Positions 8,360-16,856 of a stretch of 64,000 nt of DNA are shown here, piece after piece. The stretch spans positions 2,542,017 through 2,606,016 of the forward strand of contig NZ_KK073875.1 in NCBI RefSeq assembly GCF_000585395.1, given 5' to 3'. The stretch comes from Saccharibacillus sacchari DSM 19268. Its GTDB lineage: Bacteria > Bacillota > Bacilli > Paenibacillales > Paenibacillaceae. The notes beneath the pieces are model-generated. The model made no database searches. It saw only the letters and a list, made by a program, of their open reading frames with translations, and was not told the origin of the DNA. Each line of letters opens with the position of its first letter. Within the stretch, counting starts at the first letter, position 1. The position numbers and the translations under genes are program-made.

Positions 8360-8782
8360 TCAAATCTGCATCCTCGTCTCCAAAAACTCCAAATACTTCG
8401 GATCGTCTTCCATAAAAATTCCGATGCCGCCGCCCATGTAGGCCCGACTTAACTCGTCCGCTGCTTTGTCGAAATTCTCCTGCTCGTAATAGACCTGCCC
8501 AAGCCGAAGATGGATATACGGATTGCCCAATCCTTTCGGACACTGAACGGCATTGAAAAAGCATTTGAACGCTTTCTCGAAATGGTTCGTCTTATAATGC
8601 ACGTCGCCCAGCGCGACGTAAATCCAGGTCGCGGCTTCCCATTCTCGGGCAGGGTCGGGCAATAAGCGGAGCGCGGCCAGATACTGCTGCTTGGCGGCCT
8701 CCATTTCGCCTGTCTTCGCCAGTTCGTCGCCTTGTCGGCACAGCGTCTGGATAGCGGAATGCGTCGAGTCTGAAAGCTGCAC
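8360..8782 (-). CDS. Tetratricopeptide-repeat protein
   Basis: 140 residues from the GTG at 8782-8780, chosen because AGGAGG (8789-8794, minus strand) lies six bases upstream. The longer form starting with ATG at 8809 would place this ribosome site inside the coding region. About three TPR units are visible: QGDELAKTGEMEAAKQQYLAAL, TWIYVALGDVHYKTNHFEKAFKCF and PYIHLRLGQVYYEQENFDKAADEL, spanning most of the protein. TPRs mediate protein binding; no partner is evident. No signal peptide or membrane helix is present, so it is cytoplasmic. Confidence 0.8.
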   Translation of the reverse strand: MQLSDSTHSAIQTLCRQGDELAKTGEMEAAKQQYLAALRLLPDPAREWEAATWIYVALGDVHYKTNHFEKAFKCFFNAVQCPKGLGNPYIHLRLGQVYYEQENFDKAADELSRAYMGGGIGIFMEDDPKYLEFLETRMQI

Positions 8783-8966
8783 GATATTCCTCCTGTTCGA
8801 TCGGGACATAAATTCGCTTCGGTCAAAAACTTTCCATTAAAAGTCTAACCGACTTTCCTATTGATTCCTAGGTGATTAACCGATACATTTTTCCGTTTCG
8901 AACCGTCTTCCTGACGCTGCGGATTCCGCTTCATACTCACAACCGCAGCCCAAAGGAGATTTTTTG

Positions 8967-9923
8967 ATGACTTCGATAATCCGGCACCGCCTTTTGAACG
9001 CAGCCGCCGCTTTTTATTTCGCGCTGCTGTTATACTTCCTTTTCTTCGGATTCGGCCGTTCGGAAAAAGCGGCGAAAGGCGTTTGTTTTTACAACTTGTC
9101 GCTTGAGGCGATCGAGCCTTTCCGCTTCGCCGGCCTGCTTCATAATCCGTTCATGCTGTTTCAACTGGGCAACTATCTGGCGTTCATCCCCTGCGGGTTG
9201 CTGCTGCCGATGCTGACCCGTTGGGGACCGTTGAAGCTGATCGGAACTTTTTTGCTCGGCAATCTGCTGGTCGAGACGCTTCAACTGCTTACGGGGCTCG
9301 GGAGATTCGATATCAACGACGTCGTGCTGAACGCATCGGGGTTCCTGACCGGTTATGCGGCGTGGGCGATCGGCAAATACCTGGGCGGCGCCGTATTCGG
9401 CTTTAAACGAATCGCGTATACGGCTGCTTCCGCGGTGCTGCTCGCATCGATTTTCTTGGCAGCTCCTTCGGCGGCGGAACGGATGGTTCAGCGATACGCG
9501 GAAGCCGGCGAGATCGCTTTGGAGAACCTGCAGCCTTCGGAAGGAACGGTGCGGTGGGAGAAGGTTCCCGCCGGTCTTGAGCAGACGGGCGCGGCCGACG
9601 ATCCTTACGCGCCCAAGCTGCATGCTTGGTCGGGCGAAGGCACGGAGACGCTGCATTACGAGCTGGACGGCGGCTATGTGCGCTTTCAGGCGTACGGAAC
9701 CGTAGAAGGAGGGACAGGCGGCGGCATCGCGTTTATCGTCGACGGCGAACCGGTCTACGAATTTTCTTTTCAAGGCGCTGACGGCGATGTTTTTGATACG
9801 GAAAAGATCGAGTTCGATGTTCGGAACGCGCGGGAGCTTACGATCGAATTGAGCCGTCCGGAGGACGGTTCGAACGGAAGCGTGCTTTTGTGGGAAGCCG
9901 GACTTGTCGAACGCAAGCGCTGA
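8967..9923 (+). CDS. VanZ-family membrane protein with a C-terminal carbohydrate-binding-like domain
   Basis: 318 residues from the ATG at 8967, eight bases after AAGGAG; a TTG directly upstream is less likely. The first 170 residues hold about five membrane helices with VanZ hallmarks: FQLGNYLAFIPCGLLLP and NLLVETLQLLTGLGRFDIND followed by NASG. The last 145 residues are outside the membrane and have the pattern of an NPCBM-like jelly roll (VRFQAYGTVEG, GGIAFIVDGEPVYE, ELTIELSRPEDGSNG, VLLWEAGL). VanZ proteins have been linked to glycopeptide tolerance and to cell-envelope phenotypes. The domain fusion suggests a link to cell-wall sugar. The domain call at the C-terminus rests on pattern only. 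Confidence 0.8.
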   Translation: MTSIIRHRLLNAAAAFYFALLLYFLFFGFGRSEKAAKGVCFYNLSLEAIEPFRFAGLLHNPFMLFQLGNYLAFIPCGLLLPMLTRWGPLKLIGTFLLGNLLVETLQLLTGLGRFDINDVVLNASGFLTGYAAWAIGKYLGGAVFGFKRIAYTAASAVLLASIFLAAPSAAERMVQRYAEAGEIALENLQPSEGTVRWEKVPAGLEQTGAADDPYAPKLHAWSGEGTETLHYELDGGYVRFQAYGTVEGGTGGGIAFIVDGEPVYEFSFQGADGDVFDTEKIEFDVRNARELTIELSRPEDGSNGSVLLWEAGLVERKR

Positions 9924-10085
9924 TTTTCCTGCTTGAAGCCGGCTCGGTACGGAAAAAACGAGAATTCGAGTTTAGGCATTTAACGTCCCGGCTCAAAATT
10001 TCATTGTTGCTCATAAGTAAGACTCTTTTGCACGATAAAGTATAAGAGAGCAATCCCTATTAATCACAGCGAGAGGATAACACCT

Positions 10086-12152
10086 ATGAGAAAAAAGAAA
10101 TATTACACCAGCCTGTTGTTGATTGTCGTTCTGCTGTTTTCGCTCCCGCAATATGCATTTGCCATGCAAGTCTTCGTTAAAACACTTACCGGGAAAACGA
10201 TTACTTTAGACGTGGAACCCAGTGATTCGATCGAAATCGTAAAAGCGAAAATACAGGATAAAGAAGGCATACCTCCCGAACGAATGCGGTTGATATTCGC
10301 CGGTAAACAGTTGGAGGACGGGCGCACTTTATCTGATTATAATATTCAAAAAGAATCTACGTTACATTTGGTCGTACGGCAGCCGGAACCGATGGATACC
10401 GCGAGTGCCGAGGCTGCTTCATCGATCGTGGGCGTCGGAGCGGATAATGCGATCACGCTGACGGTAAAGGATTCGGAGGACAACGCGGATACCGCGTTTA
10501 ACGGAGCGTATAACGTGACGATCTCCGGTTATGCGGTTGCACCGAACGGATCGTACGGCAGCTTCAATGGAACAGATTTGACGGAAGGGTCGACTACGGT
10601 CAGCGCGACGTTCGTGAACGGTATAGCCGAACTGAACCTGACGCTGAATAAAGCGGCAGAACAAACCATCACGCTGAGCGTGGAAGGCGTGGCAACGCCG
10701 CAAACGAATACGTTAAATATCACGTCTACGGCGGGAAATACGGCTTCTATGGAACTAACGACCGAACTTGCAGCCCCGACCGTCAACGGCCATGCATTCG
10801 CGAAGCAGCCCGTTATTACGCTGCGCGATGCTTACGGGAATACAAGCGCGGGCGACAACAGTACGGTCGTAACCGTATCGAAAAAGGATACGGGCGCATG
10901 GACGCTGACCGGAACCTTGTCCGCAACCGCGAACGCGGGCGTCGCAACCTTTTCCGATCTTGGCGCTGCGAACGACAAGGGCCTCGCCGGCGTACAGCTC
11001 GCGTTCGATGCTGCGGGGTTAACGCAGGTGACGAGTTGGACGGACCCGTCGGTGTCGCTTCCTTGGCCCGGACTTGGAGCAGCTCCGAATTTGGAATCTA
11101 TTGAAGCGGGTGACGGTCACGTACGGTTGAAGTGGAGCGAAGTACCCGGATCGGTGACCTATTCCGTATATCGGGGAACCACTTCCGGCATCTACGGAGA
11201 AGCCGTCGCTTCAGTAACCGCAGCCGAGTACGATGCCGCCGGACTGACGAACGGTACGACTTATTATTTTATCGTTAAAGCCGTCAATCCGTCCGGAACA
11301 AGCGCATCTTCCAATGAAGTGAAAGCAACGCCGCAGTCGCCGGCTGTTCCGGTGCAGCCTGTACCCGTACAACCGACACCTTCTATACCTGTAGACACAT
11401 CGATTATAACGAAACCGACACCGTCGGTAGTGACACCGCCCGTGGTAACGCCACCCGTAATAGCGCCGCTGCCAACACCGCCACTGCCGGAACCTGTAGC
11501 GGATGTCTTCAAGACAGGCGTTGTGAATACAGGCGAGTTAGTCAAGAAAATGGAATCCCTTGTAGCCGAGGCGAAAGGAACCGACGCGATCATCGATTTT
11601 GCCGACACGCAAGAACACTGGGCGGCAAAGCCGATCCACACGTTTATCCAATTGCAGTTGATTAACGGCTACAAAGACGGAACGTTCAAGCCGAATCATT
11701 CGATCACCCGTGCCGAATTCGCCACGATTCTGAATCGCACATTCGATATTCAAACGGGGAATGCAAATACGTCACTGAAGGATATCGAGGGACATTGGGC
11801 CAAACGAGAGATTGAGAACCTCGTAGCGACAGGCATCATCAAGGGTTACGGCGATGACCGATTCAAGCCGAACCAAACGATTACGCGCGAAGAAATGGTG
11901 GTCATGCTGTCCCGGATCGTCGATCTGGATCACTTGGCGAAGGATCAGGACAAAGGCCGTTTTAATGATCTGAAGGGTTCTTATGCAGCATCCGAGGTCA
12001 TCGCAGGCGCGCAGGCCGGGATCATTCAAGGGAACGGAACCGGAAAGTTCTATCCAAAAAACGGTGCCACGCGTGCAGAAGCCGTGCAAGTCGTCTTGAA
12101 CGTGCTGGAATTTAACCCTCAGTTAAAGACCGCATTGGATTCACTCACTTGA
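10086..12152 (+). CDS. Secreted ubiquitin-SLH surface protein
   Basis: 688 residues. Residues 1-26 are a signal peptide ending AFA. Residues 27-98 are a ubiquitin domain beginning exactly at Met1 of ubiquitin: against human ubiquitin 1-72 I count 64 identities of 72 (changes at 3, 16, 22, 25, 39, 40, 41 and 71). All seven lysines and the Leu8/Ile44/Val70 patch are kept. The tail after Arg72 is QPEP instead of LRGG, so it cannot be conjugated in the normal way. Then come two Ig-like (Big-type) regions (about 105-215 and 218-325), a fibronectin type III domain (about 329-418), a Pro/Thr-rich linker (419-475) and three SLH domains (about 503, 564 and 626 to the end) that bind secondary cell-wall polymer. 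The ribosome site GAGAGGA precedes the ATG. The product should therefore display ubiquitin on the cell surface. A known parallel is the secreted ubiquitin of Bacteroides fragilis; an SLH-anchored version is unknown to me. Confidence 0.95.
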   Translation: MRKKKYYTSLLLIVVLLFSLPQYAFAMQVFVKTLTGKTITLDVEPSDSIEIVKAKIQDKEGIPPERMRLIFAGKQLEDGRTLSDYNIQKESTLHLVVRQPEPMDTASAEAASSIVGVGADNAITLTVKDSEDNADTAFNGAYNVTISGYAVAPNGSYGSFNGTDLTEGSTTVSATFVNGIAELNLTLNKAAEQTITLSVEGVATPQTNTLNITSTAGNTASMELTTELAAPTVNGHAFAKQPVITLRDAYGNTSAGDNSTVVTVSKKDTGAWTLTGTLSATANAGVATFSDLGAANDKGLAGVQLAFDAAGLTQVTSWTDPSVSLPWPGLGAAPNLESIEAGDGHVRLKWSEVPGSVTYSVYRGTTSGIYGEAVASVTAAEYDAAGLTNGTTYYFIVKAVNPSGTSASSNEVKATPQSPAVPVQPVPVQPTPSIPVDTSIITKPTPSVVTPPVVTPPVIAPLPTPPLPEPVADVFKTGVVNTGELVKKMESLVAEAKGTDAIIDFADTQEHWAAKPIHTFIQLQLINGYKDGTFKPNHSITRAEFATILNRTFDIQTGNANTSLKDIEGHWAKREIENLVATGIIKGYGDDRFKPNQTITREEMVVMLSRIVDLDHLAKDQDKGRFNDLKGSYAASEVIAGAQAGIIQGNGTGKFYPKNGATRAEAVQVVLNVLEFNPQLKTALDSLT
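10164..10379 (+). other. Ubiquitin-domain coding segment
   Basis: This part encodes ubiquitin residues 1-72 in frame within the SLH protein. It begins with the ATG of ubiquitin Met1 directly after the predicted signal peptidase site and looks AT-richer than the rest of the gene, which would fit acquisition from another source and later fusion. Confidence 0.9.
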
Positions 12153-12163
12153 CGCAAGTATGC

Positions 12164-12194
12164 GGAGGGCTCCCGATCCGGGGGTCCTCTATTT
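12164..12194 (+). terminator. Terminator after the ubiquitin-SLH gene
   Basis: GGAGG at 12164-12168 and the following CCCG pair with CGGGGG and CCTCT ending at 12190 (two wobble pairs), followed by ATTT. Confidence 0.6.
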
Positions 12195-12330
12195 GCCGTA
12201 AACAAAAATGAACGGTGCAACTCGGGGGCGAAAAACGTATAATCATAACAGTAAAAGCACAATACAATCCCTGATTTCTAAGCAGCTTTCCCAAATAACC
12301 GCCATGACGGCGATTCAGAAAGGTAACACC

Positions 12331-14070
12331 ATGATCAAACTAGAACACCTCTCCTTCTCCTTCCCGCAAAAAGAACTCTACACCGACGTTTCCTTCACGC
12401 TCGAAGAAGGCCAACACTGCGCCTTCATTGGCACCAGCGGCAGCGGGAAAAGCACTCTGATCGAGATCCTGATGGACCCGGACAAGCATCTGTACGACGG
12501 GAAACTCACGATCGATCCGAATTGCAGCATCGGTTACGTCAGTCAATTTTCGCAAGTCGACCCTGCGCAGCAAATGACCGTGTTTGAATATATCGCAGAA
12601 CCGTTCAACAAGATTCAAGACGAGCTTACTGAGATTTACGCGGAAATGGCGACGACGTCGGACATGGATGCGGTGATGGAAAAGTATCAACTGGCGTTGG
12701 ACGCGTTCAATGCGATGGACGGAGACAACTTCGAGAACGTCATCAACAAGCAGCTGAACCTGGCTAACCTGATGAATCTCAAAGACCTGGACGTCACCTC
12801 CGTAAGCGGCGGGGAATTCAAGCTGATCCAAGTCATGAAAGAAATGATCAGCCGTCCGGATTTGCTCATTATGGACGAACCGGATGTCTTTTTGGACTTC
12901 GAGAACTTGAATTCGCTGCGCAAGCTGATCAATTCGCATAAAGGCATGCTGCTGGTCGTCACGCACAACCGCTACCTGCTGAACCACTGCTTCAACAAAA
13001 TCATCCACCTCGAAAACACCGAGATCCAGGAGTTCGACGGACGCTATATCGACTACAACTTCTATCTGCTTCAGACCAAGATCGAGCTGCAAGAAATCGC
13101 GGTCGCCGAACGGGAAGAGATCGAGCGTTACGACGGCATTATCGATAACCTCAGAGAAATCGCGACGTATAATTCGGAAGCCTCGAGAGGCCGCGCTTTA
13201 AAAGCCAGAGTGCGATTCCAAGAACGTTTGGAAGCCCGCCGGATCAAAGCGCCGTTCGTCGATATCAAACAGCCGAAGATCACGTTCGCGAACGGGCCTG
13301 AACTGGAAGATGTCGCAGTGATCAACGTCGAGGATTACGGCGTTTCGTTCGACGAGCTGCTGCTCCAAAACGTGACGTTCGAGATTAAAGCTACGGATAA
13401 AGTCGCGATCATCGGTCCGAACGGTACGGGGAAAACGACGCTGCTGCGCGACATTTTCCGTAACGAACACGAAGCGATCCGGATCAATCCAGACGCGAAA
13501 ATCGGTTATTTGTCGCAGCTTCAAGGGGAAACGCTGAAAGACTCCAACACGATTCTGCACGAGTTTATCGATGCCGGATTCGACACGTATGACGAGATCC
13601 GCGCGCATTTGCTGGATTACGGCTTCGAAGGCGAGATTTTGGAGCAAAAGATCGAATCCTTGTCCGGCGGCGAAAAAAACATGCTCCAATTGGCGAAAGT
13701 CGCGGCCGCGGAAGCCAATGTGCTGATTCTCGACGAGCCGACGAGCCACTTGGACCTCTACTCGCAAATCGCGCTGGAAAAAGCCGTTCAAGACTACAAA
13801 GGCGCGATCCTGATGATTTCCCACGATTTCTATTCCGTCGTCAACGGCATGGATTACGTCCTGATCATCGACAACAAAAGCATCCGGAAAATGACGATGC
13901 GCAAATTCAGACAGATGATTTATAACCGTCATTTCAGCAAAGACTATCTGCACAACGAGCAACAGAAAAAAGCCGTGGAATTGAAAGTCGAACAAGCGTT
14001 GAAAAATGAAAACTTCGAGCTTGCCAAAGTATTGTTGGACGAGTTGGAAGCGATTATCAAGACTCTTTAA
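12331..14070 (+). CDS. ABC-F family ATPase
   Basis: 579 residues from the ATG at 12331 (after GAAAGGTAAC); the frame is open to 12208 but the upstream residues are not ABC-like. Two nucleotide-binding domains without membrane segments: Walker A GTSGSGKST with signature SVSGGEF and Walker B LLIMDEP in the first half; GPNGTGKTT, SLSGGEKN and LILDEPTSHLD in the second. ABC-F proteins act on the ribosome, either relieving stalls or protecting from antibiotics. A -10-like TATAAT at 12238 lies about 90 bases upstream, leaving a leader in which attenuation would be possible, though no clear leader peptide was found. Which ABC-F subgroup it belongs to, and so whether it confers resistance, cannot be told. 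Confidence 0.9.
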   Translation: MIKLEHLSFSFPQKELYTDVSFTLEEGQHCAFIGTSGSGKSTLIEILMDPDKHLYDGKLTIDPNCSIGYVSQFSQVDPAQQMTVFEYIAEPFNKIQDELTEIYAEMATTSDMDAVMEKYQLALDAFNAMDGDNFENVINKQLNLANLMNLKDLDVTSVSGGEFKLIQVMKEMISRPDLLIMDEPDVFLDFENLNSLRKLINSHKGMLLVVTHNRYLLNHCFNKIIHLENTEIQEFDGRYIDYNFYLLQTKIELQEIAVAEREEIERYDGIIDNLREIATYNSEASRGRALKARVRFQERLEARRIKAPFVDIKQPKITFANGPELEDVAVINVEDYGVSFDELLLQNVTFEIKATDKVAIIGPNGTGKTTLLRDIFRNEHEAIRINPDAKIGYLSQLQGETLKDSNTILHEFIDAGFDTYDEIRAHLLDYGFEGEILEQKIESLSGGEKNMLQLAKVAAAEANVLILDEPTSHLDLYSQIALEKAVQDYKGAILMISHDFYSVVNGMDYVLIIDNKSIRKMTMRKFRQMIYNRHFSKDYLHNEQQKKAVELKVEQALKNENFELAKVLLDELEAIIKTL

Positions 14071-14087
14071 AAAGTGTGAAGTCGATG

Positions 14088-14121
14088 AAAAAGGCTGCTC
14101 GATTTATCGGTGGCCTTTTTT
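14088..14121 (+). terminator. Terminator after the ABC-F gene
   Basis: AAAAAGGC at 14088-14095 pairs with GCCTTTTTT at 14113-14121; the run of T lies just upstream of the next start. Confidence 0.65.
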
Positions 14122-14145
14122 GCTTACCAAAGAACGGAGATGCGG

Positions 14146-15093
14146 ATGAAGGAACTATTGACCTACAATCAATCGGTACGTTACTGGGAGCAGTACCAGA
14201 AGTTTTTCCCGGAAGAGATGCGAATCACGCCCGGCAACGGACCGACCGAAGAATGGATGGAATGGCGCTCGATGCGGATTCATGTGGACCGGATGCCCGC
14301 GCCGAATGCTCCGTTAAAAGTGATCTTTATCCATGGCGCAGGCGGTAACGGCCGGTTGTTGGCTCCTTATGCGCGATTATTGCAAACGGGTGGCTATGAG
14401 GTGGTCGCGCCGGATCTGCCTCCGTACGGATTAAGTCATATCGACTCGGTGAAAAGGGTGGATTATCGGCTCTGGATCGATATTCTGGTGGAACTGATCG
14501 ATCGGGAGCTGGAGCGTGACGGCAAACCGATCGTTCTGCTGGGGAGTAGCATCGGGGGAATGTTGGCTTATCATACTGCGGTGCAAAGCAAGCGGGTGAG
14601 CGGACTGATCGTGACGACATTCGTGGACACCAGTCAACCGGACGTGCGGGATCAACTGGCACCGAATAAGCTGATCAGCCGAGCAGGAAAGCGGGTTATG
14701 GACACCTTCCCGTCGCTACTGGATTCTCTCAAGATTCCGGTAACCCAAGTCTCCCGTATGAATCTGATCACCAATGATGCAGAGATGACGGAACTCATCA
14801 TCAAAGACGTTCATGCAGCAGGGACCAAAGTTCCGATTCGGCTGCTGCGGACTTTTTTAAATATGGAGCCTGCGCTCAAGCCCGAGGAATTCGATGTCTG
14901 CCCCGTGCTGCTCGTTCATCCGGAACTGGACCCCATGACGCCTTTTCGTTTGAGCCAATCCTTTTTCGATAAGCTGAATGTCCGAAAAGAATGCGTCATT
15001 TTGAAAGGCGCCGGACATTTTCCGATTGAGCCGCAGGGGCTGGAGCAGATGAAGTCGGCGGTGCTTTCTTTTCTACGAACAGTCCTTTTGTAA
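14146..15093 (+). CDS. Alpha/beta hydrolase
   Basis: 315 residues from the ATG at 14146, seven bases after ACGGAG. The oxyanion segment FIHGAGGNGRLL lies near residue 63. The nucleophile elbow GSSIGG has Ser135, the acid is probably the Asp in HPELDPMTP, and the base is the His in GAGHFPIEP near the end. A cytoplasmic esterase- or lipase-like hydrolase of unknown substrate. It follows the ABC-F terminator and is probably expressed separately. Confidence 0.85.
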   Translation: MKELLTYNQSVRYWEQYQKFFPEEMRITPGNGPTEEWMEWRSMRIHVDRMPAPNAPLKVIFIHGAGGNGRLLAPYARLLQTGGYEVVAPDLPPYGLSHIDSVKRVDYRLWIDILVELIDRELERDGKPIVLLGSSIGGMLAYHTAVQSKRVSGLIVTTFVDTSQPDVRDQLAPNKLISRAGKRVMDTFPSLLDSLKIPVTQVSRMNLITNDAEMTELIIKDVHAAGTKVPIRLLRTFLNMEPALKPEEFDVCPVLLVHPELDPMTPFRLSQSFFDKLNVRKECVILKGAGHFPIEPQGLEQMKSAVLSFLRTVLL

Positions 15094-15244
15094 AGAAATC
15101 TTTAAAAACGACTTGTTTCATTTGTCTATTAATAAAGTCACTTACCGATTATAATGGGCGTGAAGTCACCTGGATTTTTCAACAAAAGAGCTAATTCGAC
15201 TATATTTAGGGTGAAAGATTGACCATTTTAATCGGGAAAGTGGG

Positions 15245-16720
15245 ATGATCGAGGGGATGAAAAAGAAAAGTTTGATTTGGGGAGCGGCGCTTATTGCTGG
15301 CTTGGTGTCTACGGCAACCGTCGATGTACATGCTGGCTTTGCGAAGACGTCTGCTGATTTTACAGACTTGCAGGACTTGGATGCGGCAACGAAAGCCAAA
15401 TTTGATGCGCTGATTTCGGGCGGGATTTTTGAAGGGGTCTCCGATAGCAATTTTGGAGTAAAAGAAAACATGAATCGGGCTCAATTTGCCAAAGTTGCAG
15501 CTCTGATATTTGGTCTCAAAGTCGATAACGATTTGAAGACTTCTTCGTTTAGCGATGTAAAAGCAGATGACGCAGCAAACGGTTATGCTTTGCCTTACAT
15601 CGAAGCGCTTAAAAAATCAGGCATCACCGACGGAGTCGGAGCAGGCGAGTTCAATCCGGCAGGCGAGGTAACCAAGGAACAACTGGCTGCATTTTTGGTA
15701 AAAGGACAAATGAGAAGCATAGATATAGAAGCCAGTACGAGTAAAAGTGAAGACGCTACCGTTTCGGATTGGGCCAAAGGCTATGTGGCTCTTGCTCTTG
15801 AAAAGAAGTTGCTTAACAATGGAAGCGACGGAACGTTTGACGGCAGCTCCAAAGCAAACAGAGAACAGCTAGTGACAGGTGTTTATGAAGCAAAAAAAGA
15901 GAGTACCGAAAATAATCCGTTGGAAGTTACCAAAGCTGAATTTGTAGAGGGAAATAAGTTAAACCTGATCTTGACCGATAAGGTCGATGAAAAATCGATC
16001 GATCTGTCGAAGATTACGGTTGACGGCGTACCTTTGGATCCTGAAAAAGACAGCTACCAATTGTCGGCTGACGGCAAAACGATTATCGTGACCTTGAATG
16101 AAGCCTTTACTTTCAACTTTTCCAAACAGCCCTTGATTAAAGTGGCAGGCTTAAAAACACCTTTCGGGAATGAACTGAAGCAGGAAGAAAATAAAAATAT
16201 CCTGGTCGATATTAAGGCTTCGTCGAATTACGCTGGGGCAGCGGTGCCAAGAGCTGCGGCGGCAGGAGCTGCGGGGGCGGCAGGAGCTGCGGGGGCGGCA
16301 GGAGCTGCGGCGGGATCATTAGTAACAATACCGCTAGGAAGCGCAGTAGCAGTTGGGATCTTTCCAGCAGAACCACCGACGGATCCGAAACCGCCGGTCG
16401 AAGAACCGACGACTCCGCCGACAGGAGGAGGATCAGAAGAGCCGATCGAAGAACCGACGACTCCGCCGACAGGAGGAGGATCGGGAGAGCCGATCGAAGA
16501 ACCGACGACTCCGCCGACAGGAGGAGGATCAGAAGAGCCGATCGAAGAACCGACGACTCCGCCGACAGGAGGAGGATCAGGAGAGCCGATCGAAGAACCG
16601 ACGACTCCGCCGACAGGAGGAGGATCCACAGGTCAACCATATCCGCCTGGAGGTCCACCAAACGATCCATTTTCTAATCCACCATTTATCTTCCCTACAC
16701 CGCTTCCCAAAGCCGATTGA
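15245..16720 (+). CDS. SLH-domain surface protein with low-complexity tail
   Basis: 491 residues. A signal peptide ends near residue 30 (VDVHA). Three SLH domains follow (about 38-85, 97-145 and 160-215; the second carries YIEALKKSGITDGV). Residues about 225-325 look like an Ig-like/SbsA-type domain. A run of Ala-Ala-Gly units follows (DNA 16246-16315), then five 16-residue Pro/Thr/Glu units (see repeat) and a Pro-rich end. SLH domains tether it to the secondary cell-wall polymer. Unlike the ubiquitin protein, the SLH domains are at the N-terminus. The start could also be the ATG at 15257. A -10-like TATAAT lies at 15151. No catalytic domain is seen; the low-complexity tail probably acts as a stalk. 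Confidence 0.85.
   Translation: MIEGMKKKSLIWGAALIAGLVSTATVDVHAGFAKTSADFTDLQDLDAATKAKFDALISGGIFEGVSDSNFGVKENMNRAQFAKVAALIFGLKVDNDLKTSSFSDVKADDAANGYALPYIEALKKSGITDGVGAGEFNPAGEVTKEQLAAFLVKGQMRSIDIEASTSKSEDATVSDWAKGYVALALEKKLLNNGSDGTFDGSSKANREQLVTGVYEAKKESTENNPLEVTKAEFVEGNKLNLILTDKVDEKSIDLSKITVDGVPLDPEKDSYQLSADGKTIIVTLNEAFTFNFSKQPLIKVAGLKTPFGNELKQEENKNILVDIKASSNYAGAAVPRAAAAGAAGAAGAAGAAGAAAGSLVTIPLGSAVAVGIFPAEPPTDPKPPVEEPTTPPTGGGSEEPIEEPTTPPTGGGSGEPIEEPTTPPTGGGSEEPIEEPTTPPTGGGSGEPIEEPTTPPTGGGSTGQPYPPGGPPNDPFSNPPFIFPTPLPKAD
16394..16627 (+). repeat. Five tandem 48-bp repeats, alternating in pairs
   Basis: Units start at 16394, 16442, 16490, 16538 and 16586. Each encodes P(V/I)EEPTTPPTGGGS(E/G)E. 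Units alternate SEE and SGE, so the array also has a 96-bp period, implying that a two-unit block was copied. The last unit is cut short. The near-perfect identity implies recent expansion and a length that can vary. Confidence 0.95.
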
Positions 16721-16785
16721 GCTAACTGGATCAAACAATGAACTGACGCATATCCAAACGCTCACTTCAAGCGCATGCCAATTCC

Positions 16786-16826
16786 AAAAGGCGACCTTCG
16801 GCCATGATGCCGGGGTCGCCTTTTTT
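16786..16826. terminator. Terminator between the SLH gene and araR
   Basis: An 11-bp perfect stem (16786-16796 with 16814-16824) with A run on one side and T run on the other serves both the SLH gene and the converging araR. Confidence 0.9.
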
Positions 16827-16856
16827 CAACCTACTACCTTATCAACGCTAAAGGTA

